A model generated the notes under the pieces. That model saw only the letters and a list, made by a program, of their open reading frames with translations, made no database searches and was not told the origin of the DNA. Below are positions 33,895 to 43,381 of a stretch of 64,000 bases of DNA, one piece after another. Position 1 is the stretch's first letter. Each line of letters starts with the position of its first letter. The DNA comes from Chamaea fasciata (taxonomy: Eukaryota; Chordata; Aves; Passeriformes; Sylviidae). The DNA lies in NCBI GenBank assembly GCA_029207755.1, contig JARCOQ010000006.1:68174093-68238092 (forward strand), read 5' to 3'. A program made the position numbers and the translations under genes.

Positions 33895-36800
33895 TAAAAT
33901 CCCATTATAACTAACCCCAAACCCCATATATTCTAAACAGAAACTTCCTCCAAAGCAACTATTTCAAAAACCTCAAATAAACAGTTAGAATAACTACTAC
34001 AAAACCAAAAAACATTAAACAATTAAACACCTTACCTAAACTATCAAAAAACCCACCTGCAATAAAACTTCTTAAAAAAACCCCACAATGAATACTAATT
34101 ACCACTTCACCAATAAACCACCAACAATACGAAACGACTCAAAATACTGTAATTCCCATCCACAAAATACTCCATAAACTAACTAACAAAACAATAATCA
34201 ACAAACCCCATTCACCTGTGGAGGCTGGTAAGCCAAGTAAAAACTTAGCCATGCTCCCCTGGAGAAACTTACCCGTCAACAACCCCATTTAACCTATACA
34301 AAAAAAAAAAAAAATTGACTATAAACCATCATACCTTAAACAGAGTAACTCCACCATTAAACACTACTGTACCAAACGTATTAAAACTCCAATGCAAATT
34401 AAAATCCAAAACAACACAATAATATGCCGCTATTAACATTACCAAGATGTTTTTCTCCACTCCTCTAACAACCGAATACAAAGTTTGATTTACCTTCACC
34501 TAAAAAAATGTACAACGCATCTAAACCAAACCATCCCAAAAAAAACCACGCTCCTACTGTCTCCCATCAACTAATCCAAACCACACACACAACCCCCCCT
34601 CCAAAACAGCTACAATACATCCGTATATAAAAATACAACAAAAATACTTTTAAAAAATCATCCAAATTCTTCTGAAAGCAGATTTTACCATCATGAAAAA
34701 CAAAATTAAAAAACCTACTCAAAAATGCAACTCCTAACAATAAAATAACAAAACAAACAGCATCAAGTTCCCACCAATATCATCAATAAAATCACAATAG
34801 CTCCACCAACCAACAAAAAAATCTTAGCAACCTACAGAAAAGTTCCAAACCACCTCAAAAATAATCTACACTAAAACACGACTCCTCCTAACACCTCAAA
34901 TCAATACTAAAATAAATACTAAAATAAATGTTCAAAACAAAAATTTAACCCACCACACCAATGCCACATAAAACAAGTTACTCTCATTACCCACACCCAT
35001 ATAAAAAATCTAAATCCTCCTAAAATCTTAAAAATAATTACAAATTAACCCAAAACAAAAAACTTTAATCTCACTAACAAAAAAAAACCCCAACAAATAA
35101 CACAAACTAAAAAAAAGCTCCACCATAGAATGAACTACCAGCAAAAACCCCTCACTTTTCAGTAACAACTCTTGTCACATCATAAAAATGAAACAAAAAT
35201 AAAAACCAACCATATAGAACACCACACAATAAATCACAAAACCCACTAAAAATAGTCAAACCAACTCACTAAACTCAAAACCATGCAAATGACCCTAAAC
35301 ACGATTTAAAAAAATAACCAAAACTCTACATATACACTAATTCATGAATAATAACCAATACTCTAAAAAATTAACTAAAATAAGCCCAAACTAATTCACA
35401 ACACACAACCCCCCAATCTAAATGGCCAAAAAATAAAAGACCATCACTACCCAAATTTAAAAAGTAATTTTAAAAGACCACCAAATCAAAACCCATGTTC
35501 CCAAAAATAAAACCAATAAAAACAACAAACAAATCAAACTACAAAAATGAAGACATCACAAGTAAACTTAACAGCACCAAAAAAATGATTCCTAACTCAA
35601 TAAATCCATAATGACTGAAACCATCAAAACCAAAATGCCACCTATAAATAAACACAAAAACAAAAGATAAATTTAACCATAAATTATATTTCCCAAATGA
35701 TCCATAACTATAAAACATACACTACAATCAAATCAAATAAATAAACCCCCTATAGTAAACAATAATCCAAATATAAATTAAAAAAAAATATCAAATTAAA
35801 TACATCACACTACCTCAAACCCACCAAAACAAACACTGCATACTCACAATAATAAAAATCACCACAAAATAATAAAAAGGTACCCGATACCTCATGCTAT
35901 AGCCCATACAATCCTAAATCTTAAAAAACACAACATTAAATAAATAGACCGTATGCCTTATAACCAACTACAAACAAAACAATATAATTATTAAAAACGC
36001 TAAAAAAAAAGCTTTCAAAAATTAAAAACTACATCTAACAAAAGCCACCTAATCAATTAGCACCCCAAACTCCACTAAACAAACCCTACCCAATCTGAAC
36101 CTCTACATACAATAAAAAAAAAACAAAATCCCAATCACACATGACAAAAGCCTGTTTAAAAAAACCTACTGAAATTAATTCTACCTCAAATACAAACAAA
36201 CCCATCCATAAAATAATCTTTACTCAAAAACCAAATTACCCATAATAATACTACCCTGGGTTGAAGTATATTCTATCACCATCTTCATGAACTGTTGAGA
36301 CCAGGTGAGGCAGTGCTCCCTGCCTCCTCCACCCTGGCTTATCTTCTGTTAATGGGCCCATCAGCACCTTTGCTACACAGCTCACAGATAACCCCCTTCT
36401 GGACTACCTCCTGTTAATGGGCCCATCAGGCCTTATCACATGACTCACCATCCCATTGTGAGATGCTCTGCCTAGAGGGAGGAACCAAGCATTCCAGCCT
36501 GGATATAAGCTGAGACTCTGAACACCAGAGGGGCGCTTACCCACTGGATTCCCAGAGGACCCGAGCTACCAGACCTTTCTACAGGATCACTGCTTCAGGA
36601 AGACCACCTCATCTGGACTGCTTCCATCACTCCGCTCAGGTTGTATTCTGACTCTGTCAGTGGTCTTTTGTATTATTGCATCTATTTTATTTTACTTTCT
36701 TTTTTTTCCTATGAAATTGTATCTCTGACTTGGAGCCTCTCATTTGTTTTGCTTTCAAACCACTACAAATAGAAAAAAAATACACAATAAATCACAAAAA
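33895..36800 (+). mobile_element. pol: ERV-D: G-to-A hypermutated ERV-B-like pol copy
   Basis: From about 33895 the sequence follows ERV-B from about 29491 (end of protease) through reverse transcriptase, RNase H and integrase to about 32355, but with A at almost every G. Blocks such as 35041-35100 and 35761-35820 contain no G at all. Two deletions of about 350 bp (near 34820) and about 160 bp in total are present. The match breaks at 36251 for an inserted LTR, and weak similarity resumes after 36767. No LTR of its own is visible. Confidence 0.9.
36247..36772 (+). repeat. Solo LTR of family C inside ERV-D
   Basis: 516 bp (36252-36767) matching the ERV-C LTRs, starting TACCCTGGGTTGAAG (usual start TGTCCTGGG) and ending ACCACTACA. 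The flanks AATAC and AATAG suggest a 5-bp duplication with one change. Its base composition is normal, unlike the G-poor host element. Confidence 0.9.
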
Positions 36801-37080
36801 AATATAAATACCACTATAAATACCACATATAAATACCACTATTTACTAAGTAGCACTACCACTATCTATATTAAAAAAACCAACAACAAACAAACAAACT
36901 TAAAATATATCAACTTCGGCATTAAGCGGACGATATACAATAAAAAACAAATTGTCTTAAAATTATATTATAATACGATATCCCCTATTGTCTACTTTAT
37001 GCCAAAACATAAATTCTATAACTTTAAAATGAAAAAATAGAAGTCTTTCAACACACAATTTATACACAATATTCACATCC
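36801..37080. other. G-poor spacer
   Basis: A+T-rich and G-poor sequence that I cannot align to ERV-B. It may be decayed ERV-D 3' sequence or part of the next element. Confidence 0.35.
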
Positions 37081-37617
37081 TCCCCCAAGTTCTCTCTCAA
37101 CTAAACTAACACAAACAACAAAAAAAAAAAAATCCATTTTTTACTTTTTTAACTACTAATTTATTAGCTAAAACAAAAAAAGTTTCCCAAAACTGTAACT
37201 ACTTCTTCTTCTAAAACTATTCAACTTTACTCCAATTCAAAAAACCAAACTACCACCAGAAAATGCCACACTGCAGCCCAAAAGACCCATGCCACACCCC
37301 AGCTGCAAAAAGAAATCAAACCATACCTGGAAAAAAACCCCTCTAAGTCTATCGATTTTTTTCTCCACAACAAAGCCATTTATTATCTAACATTCATTCT
37401 TTTTCCCCTCCTTCCACCTACATATACGCTTGTTAAATTAACAATAAATATATCTATATTTAACAATAAATATATTGTTAAATAAACAATCTTCCCCTCT
37501 TTTTCTCCAAAAAACTCTTTAAAAACCTTTTTTAAAAAAGAGACTGAAACCTGCCTTCCATTAAAAAACACACTCATTTCAAAACATTTCCTCCCAGTTT
37601 GTCTCAAACCGAGACAC
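37081..37617 (-). repeat. Possible minus-strand LTR
   Basis: On the - strand the segment begins TGTCTCGGTTTGAGACAAAC, a start resembling the other LTRs here, and contains AATAAA words near 37380 and 37445-37490. The other end is not defined and no target duplication was found. Confidence 0.3.
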
Positions 37618-38544
37618 TTTCTAAGGTCTGGATTCAATTCCAGTGCACCAGAACCAAATCGATCTGCTCTGGCTCTGAAAACATCAGCGACACCAAACCC
37701 AGTCGCCAGCACGAAACTCCTCACAGCTCTGCCCCAAAAGCCCAAGTGTGCATTCAGAGGAAATGATCACAAACAGCTCAGCCAACAACAGACGCACGGG
37801 ACACTGTCAACTTGGACGGGCAATTAACTCCGCAATGGAAAAACGCGAGCCTGAAGTTCTCACGGGAGAGTGCAAAATGTATTGAACACTGTTTCGAGAA
37901 GGCGCCCACATCACTGCTCAAAGGCGTGGCTCGGTTAAAGAGCAATACCAACAAAGCCCACGGACAAAAAGCCTGCGGGGTCGGCGTTGGGTTTTTTCCC
38001 CCTCTTTTCCTTTCAGGGACCTTTGCAAGCAGACTCTGGAGCTGACAGGCCACAAGCGTCCCCCCAGTGCCCTTTGCCGGGACTCGCTCCCGGGCTGGCG
38101 CCGTTCCACGGCACGGGGGAACCGGGGGGACCACGCGAGCCCCGGGAGCGGCGGCACTCGGCACCCGGGAGCGGCCTCCCGCTCCCGGCAGTGGAAAGAG
38201 TGCGGCTCCCGGCAGGAAAGCCGCTCCTGCGGCAGGTAGGGGCGGCTTCAGGCCGGGACCCGCCCGCCCAGCGGCACCGGGCTGAGGGGGCCCCGGCAGC
38301 GCCCGGGACGGGCAGAGAGCTCCGTGCCGCGGCTCCCGCCTGCCGGCCCGGCAGAGCTCGCCTCAGTTCCGCACGGCTCACACCGGCACGGCTCTGTCAG
38401 TCCCTGGTGGCAGCCCAGCCGCGACATTCCCGTTCCACCTCAGCAATTCCCCAGGGGATGGATGCCAGGAGTGCTCCCACGCAATGCATTTGGTGCCAGG
38501 GCACGGGCAGAAGCGCCCTCAAGTGCAGCGGCACGGCCTGATTT
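37618..38544. other. Spacer with CpG island
   Basis: 37980-38420 is G+C rich with dense CG dinucleotides and a GCAGGTAGGG donor-like site near 38233. Several overlapping ORFs occur on both strands, none with a recognisable domain. It could be a promoter of an unannotated non-coding transcript. Confidence 0.45.
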
Positions 38545-39055
38545 AAACCCTTCAAATGCTGGGAAAACTGGCGTTTCCTTCAATTGAACCCCTGAAACTG
38601 AGGCAACAGCAGGTGTTTACCTCAACTGAAGCCAATACAATGGCAAATAAAGAAGTTCTCCCGTTCAATTTAATCTCCAAAAATAGCAGGAAAAGGTTTT
38701 TTTCCTCAAGACTCTCAAATGATGGGAAAGGGGGGATTTTTACCTCAATTCAAACCCTTACTAAGCAGGGACAAGAGGGCTTCCTCCTCAATTTAAACCT
38801 TAGGATTATGAAAATGGGGGGTTTACCCTCAATTCACGCCCATAATACAAGATCAATATTTCCCCCCTTCCATATAAAATAGAACACAGGGATTCCCTAT
38901 TAACTGATACCCCTAACACCATGGAAAATCCAGGTTTTCCTTCAATCAATACCCTTACAATCCCAGGTGAAGGGGGATTCCCCCCAGTTCAGACACAGAC
39001 TGTAATGGAAGAGGAGTTGCTTCCCTCAGTTTAAACTCCTTTTGTCCTCATAACC
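38545..39055. repeat. Degenerate tandem repeat, units of about 60-65 bp
   Basis: About eight diverged units share a G-rich half and a half like TTTACCTCAATTCAAACCC. Clear examples begin near 38555, 38715, 38770 and 38812. Confidence 0.6.
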
Positions 39056-40950
39056 CCTATTTTTTTCTGGGGGCACTGGGGAGGGATTGGCAAGATTAAA
39101 TCAAAAGGGAAAAGGAGAAAGATCCCCCCTTGCATATCCATGCACCAGCTCACCTGCTCAGCTGCTGCTGCCTGGCACAAAGGTTTGTCCCTCGGCACCT
39201 CCTTTAAGCAGTGCTCTGCATCCAAGTGCATCCAGGTGCTCCCCAGACCCTGTGAGATGCTCTCACCGTCGTTCCATGAGACAGCCCCCAGGAGTCCACT
39301 ATAAACCCCTCTCTTCCAGCAGCTCCATACAAATGTGAATTGAGGAAACCCCTCCTTAAGCAGCCTCCGGCAGGAGCTGCCTTCTCCTCACCCTCACAGC
39401 TCACACCTGGGGCTGTTGACAGTCTTCTCAGCCACCGCCCTGTACGGCGGCTGCTCCTTTGGGCGCCGTGGCCTCGCACTCGAGCCCGGACGTGTCCCTT
39501 TACACTCTTAACCTCCTTCGCCCGTCCCCGCTATTTACAGGATCATCCCCGCTCGCCCCTTCCCCGCCCGGCAGAGCCCGCGCGTCACCCAGCGGCGGGC
39601 GAGGGGGCAGCGGCAGTACCGCGCTCTGCCCACAAGGCGGCAGCACTGCCGCCGAGCTCAGCCCGGGGTTCCCCCACTCTCTGGGGACAGGCAGAGAAGA
39701 GGCACAAGTTGCCGGAAAGCCTTTTCTTTTTCCTTCACGCCCAGCATCTGTTCTTATGGGTTCAGGGCACTTGATCGGTTCATTCCTAGATAAAAACGTT
39801 ATGGTATTATTTTCAAAACTACTACCCATCTCCACTCAGTTTCCTACATTCCTGTATGCAACAGAGTGAAAAAAGAGAGGGTTTCTTTCCAAATGAATTT
39901 AAATTCATATTCTTTGCCAATACCTATAAAAACGAAAAACTTGACAGGTTTTAGTGTTCCACACTCACCCCTCCCTGTGAATTTTCTGGCAGCCCTCTGG
40001 GGGAGGGCACCCAGCATGACCCCTCCTCATTCTCCACCCACCTGCTCCTCTACTGCAGCGTGCCTCCCTCTCCTGGGGACGTTCGGGTGCCCCAAATGAC
40101 ATCAGAGTCCCCACGGCTCCACCCCCTCCCCCAGTCGTGGCTCCTCACCCGCAGAGAAGGCTCAGAACGGGTCAAACTGCCCTGGACAGCAGCACATTGC
40201 TTTATTCAAGCCCATTCCATGTGTACACCCCCCCCCAGAAAGGGGCTCTGCTGCAACAAGAAACGGGGGCAGCCCCCAGAAGGCCTGAAGTTCCTCCCCA
40301 GCCCCGCTGTCACAGGCCACCGGCTGCCCCACAGCAGCTCCAGCCAGCAGCAGCAGGGGACTCCTCCCTTCCCTACGAGGCTGCAGCACTCATGGACCTG
40401 TCTGGCAGTTGGATGTGAGCACCAGGGACCGACGACGAGGGGCAGAAAGAGGGAGTGGCAGCAGAGACGACACAGGAAGAAAAGGAAGAACGGGGTGCAG
40501 GATGAAATTGGAAAAAAACAAAATCCCAAAACCTGGGATGGGCAGCACGACAGAGAGGGATTAAAAAAGAACAGGAACAAGGACCAGGACACAAGGATCC
40601 AGTGAGAAACTGGCACAGGAAGCACCACGTGAGATATACCCACTGAGAATATAAGGAACACAAGTGAGGCATGCAGAAGGACAGAGAAAAAGAGTGCTAA
40701 ACATACAGCAAGGACGGAGGGATACAGTGACAAAGAGGGAAACAAGGACAGAGAGATGAAATGACCACGGCACGTGGTTGTGGGGAAAGGTGGGCAAGGC
40801 GCTCCTCGCTCTAGTCACTACAGCAAGCACAGCTTCCCTGGAGTTTCACACACAGCATCTCTTCCAAGCTCTATAGGTGAACAAACAGGTACTCTAGCAT
40901 ATCCCTCCTTTGTACTTTGGGCAGCAGACCCACCAGGAGGAACAGCAATC
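39056..40950. other. Intergenic with CpG patch and purine-rich tract
   Basis: 39430-39690 is CpG rich. 40430-40770 is a purine-rich degenerate repeat (words like ACAAGGACAGAGAG). A - strand AATAAA lies near 40202. No gene is called; the ORFs look compositional. Confidence 0.45.
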
Positions 40951-40955
40951 CAAGG

Positions 40956-41474
40956 TGTCCTGGGTTGAAGTATATTCTATCACCATCTTCATGAACTGTT
41001 GAAACCAGGTGAGGCAGTGCTCCCTGCCTCCTCCACTCTGGCTTATCTTCTGTTAATGGGCCCATCAGCACCTTTGCTACACAGCTCACAGATAACCCCC
41101 TTCTGGACTACCTCCTGTTAATGGGCCCATCAGGCCTTATCACATGACTCACCATCCCATTGTGAGATGCTCCGCCCAGAGGGAGGAACCAAGCATTCCA
41201 GCCTGGATATAAGCTGAGACTCTGAACACCAGAGGGGCGCTTACCCACTGGATTCCCAGAGGACCCGAGCTACCAGACCTTTCTACAGGATCACTGCTTC
41301 AGGAAGACCACCTCATCTGGACTGCTTCCATCACTCCGCTCAGGTTGTATTCTGACTCTGTCAGTGGTCTTTTGTATTATTGCATCTATTTTATTTTACT
41401 TTCTTTCCTTTTTTCCTATGAAATTGTATCTCTGACTTGGAGCCTCTCATTTGTTTTGCTTTCAAACCACTACA
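40956..41474 (+). repeat. ERV-C 5' LTR
   Basis: 519 bp from TGTCCTGGGTTGAAG to ACCACTACA. A TATA-like TATAAG lies at 41208-41213. A 19-bp word CTGTTAATGGGCCCATCAG is present twice, at 41050-41068 and 41115-41133. Confidence 0.95.
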
Positions 41475-41478
41475 TTTT

Positions 41479-41496
41479 TGGCGCCCAAGTGGGGCA
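41479..41496 (+). promoter_or_regulatory. ERV-C primer binding site, tRNA-Lys1,2 type
   Basis: TGGCGCCCAAGTGGGGCA equals the tRNA-Lys1,2 primer site with one base missing. It starts five bases after the LTR. Confidence 0.82.
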
Positions 41497-41552
41497 CAAG
41501 GCACTGAGAAGTCAGAATTACAATTTTGTATTGAAGAAGACACCTGTTCGCT

Positions 41553-41852
41553 ATGATGCTCAACATGCTTACATGTGTCTTATATCTATCTCTCTATATT
41601 TTTCCACAACTGGGGCACTATCTGCCAGTCTTAATGCTCCTGTGTAGACCATGGTATGGTACTAAAATTGCTTTATTGGTCTGTTATGTCCATTGCTTGA
41701 TAAACTCTGAGGCAATGAACATCATTCAGAATATACACCCAGTTTTGTTTTCTTGTTCTGGTCTAGGATGCTACATCTGGGTCCTCAACAATCTCACCCA
41801 GCCCCTGTGGGGAGGGGTGAAGAATGATTTTTTTCCAGCTTTTCAGGCATGA
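41553..41852 (+). pseudogene. ERV-C hydrophobic leader frame of gag
   Basis: A 99-codon frame rich in Leu, Ile, Tyr and Cys with at least two potential membrane segments overlaps the start of the larger gag frame by 29 bp in another phase. Its end (LNNLTQPLWGG) resembles the ERV-B gag frame at about 27745-27775 (FSQPFTHLFG), where leader and Gag core share one frame. The split in ERV-C is therefore probably a frameshift near 41840, not two separate genes. Confidence 0.55.
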
Positions 41853-43353
41853 CACAGCAGTTTTTGAAAATATGGAGTACCCTCTGGATGCCAAGGACAG
41901 CATGATGTTGTTGTTAGTCCTGCTTTGTCTTCTCTGCACGGCCCGCACCATGCTTAGAATCAAAACACTACCTAGTGTGATACAGTGTGTTCTGAAGGAA
42001 GAGGAAGAGGGAAAAAGAAGCAGAGCAACAGCATCAGTGTCTACACAGAGTGTCACAGAGGCGAAAAGAACCAAAGGCAAGGCAACAGTGTCCTCATCTA
42101 CACAGACCGTCACAGAGGAGAAAGAAGCCAAAAGTGAGGCAACAGTGTCCACATCTATGCAGACTGTTACAGAGGAGAAAGGGACCAAAGGTGCCATCAG
42201 CATCTCCACACAAACCGTCACCAAACCGGAACAGCCTAAACCAGTAGCAGTTGCTTCCGTTCAGAAGAAGAAATCAAGGACCAAATCAGTCCGCTTAGTG
42301 ACTGATGAGAGTGCAGCAGGACCTTCACACCCAGCAGAAGAGACAGAGCCAGAAATCATCACTCGCTCTCTATCTCTGGGTGAGCTGTGTGACCTGCGAA
42401 GGGAATTCACCTGCCAGACCAACGAGTCCATCCTGACCTGGCTACTCCGCATCTGGGACACTGCAGCCAATGACACCATTCTGGATGGAAGTGAGGCCAG
42501 GCAACTGGGATCGTTGTCCAGGGATGTGGTCATTGACCAGGGGATTGGGAAAAGCCAAGAACCTCTCAGCCTCTGGCAGCGACTGCTAACAAGTGTGAAG
42601 GATAGATACCTTTGTAAAGAAGACCTCCAAGTGCACCAAGGAAAATGGAACACAATAGAACAAGGTATCCGATGCCTGAGGGAATTGGCTGTGTTGGAGA
42701 TCATTTTTTCAGAAGATGAGAGATTTCCTAAAAACCCAGATGGTGTCCAGTGCACATCACGGATGTGGTTGAGATTTGCATGGCTTGGACCTGAGATGTA
42801 CTCACGTTACCTGGCAACACTGCAATGGAGGGAAGGTGAGGACAGGGTAGGTGTCTTGGCTAATAAACTAAGAATTTACGAGGACACTGTCACTGCCCCA
42901 GTTCGTACCCATGTCTCATCTGTGGAAACAAGACTGGCTGAGCAAGTCCGGAGCTTGATTGAAGAAGGCCATCAGAAACTGAAAAAAGAACTTAAGGAAG
43001 AAATTTACCGTATCCCACCAGAGCCGATGAGAGTCTCTGCCATTAGGAGCAGGCGTCCCCCAGCCAGGGAGAGAGGATACACACCACGAGGTAACCTCTG
43101 GTCTTTTCTTTGGGAGCATGGAGAAGACATGAGGAAGTGGGATGGAAAACCTACCTCCTCCTTAGCAGCCCGGGTACGTGAACTGAAAAGAGAAACACCT
43201 ACCACAAAGAGCCCATCTAGAATCAATGTTGCTCCGGTCTCTCGTGCACAGAACTCCAGACGGTACAGGAATGATGATATGACTGATCCTCTTGAAGGAA
43301 CCTCAGAAACATATTTACAAGAAGAGAGCAATGTATGCCATGACCAGGAATAG
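41824..43353 (+). CDS. gag: ERV-C gag core frame
   Basis: A 509-codon open frame. The first 45 residues include a hydrophobic segment (MMLLLVLLCLLCTA). A Thr/Ser/Glu-rich region follows with three to four imperfect repeats of about 20 residues (TVSSSTQTVTEEK-like, about 42035-42230). The capsid-like core has LTWLLRIWDTA and RLRELAVLEIIF-type helices, and the tail has PPARERGYTPR. No CCHC zinc knuckle is present, as in spumaviral Gag. The frame ends at TAG 43351-43353, after which protease continues in the same frame. Confidence 0.8.
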   Translation: MIFFQLFRHDTAVFENMEYPLDAKDSMMLLLVLLCLLCTARTMLRIKTLPSVIQCVLKEEEEGKRSRATASVSTQSVTEAKRTKGKATVSSSTQTVTEEKEAKSEATVSTSMQTVTEEKGTKGAISISTQTVTKPEQPKPVAVASVQKKKSRTKSVRLVTDESAAGPSHPAEETEPEIITRSLSLGELCDLRREFTCQTNESILTWLLRIWDTAANDTILDGSEARQLGSLSRDVVIDQGIGKSQEPLSLWQRLLTSVKDRYLCKEDLQVHQGKWNTIEQGIRCLRELAVLEIIFSEDERFPKNPDGVQCTSRMWLRFAWLGPEMYSRYLATLQWREGEDRVGVLANKLRIYEDTVTAPVRTHVSSVETRLAEQVRSLIEEGHQKLKKELKEEIYRIPPEPMRVSAIRSRRPPARERGYTPRGNLWSFLWEHGEDMRKWDGKPTSSLAARVRELKRETPTTKSPSRINVAPVSRAQNSRRYRNDDMTDPLEGTSETYLQEESNVCHDQE

Positions 43354-43381
43354 GGGGGCCCTGCCTCTAGCCAGGTAGAGG
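43351..43381 (+). promoter_or_regulatory. Candidate gag/pro stop-readthrough signal
   Basis: TAG (43351-43353) is followed by a G run and a 6-bp hairpin, CCTCTA (43364-43369) with TAGAGG (43376-43381) and loop GCCAGG. Protease continues in frame beyond it. ERV-B has TAG at the same place and a 5-bp version of the stem. The function is inferred by analogy with gammaretroviral readthrough. Confidence 0.5.

Noticed and set aside
33367..33927. Minus-strand hydrophobic ORFs
   Set aside because: They are translations of low-complexity A+G sequence (SLFLSISL-like), not membrane proteins.
33895..36251. CpG decay or simple A+T drift as the cause of the G-poor region
   Set aside because: C content stays high while G vanishes, including G outside CG; drift or CpG decay would lower both.
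40206..40830. Minus-strand ORF of 179 codons rich in Leu, Phe, Cys and Ser
   Set aside because: It is the complement of a purine-rich degenerate repeat, so the hydrophobic look is compositional.
43321..43381. A -1 frameshift at the G run as the gag/pro switch
   Set aside because: Protease is already in the gag frame in both ERV-B and ERV-C, so readthrough of TAG is the simpler reading.
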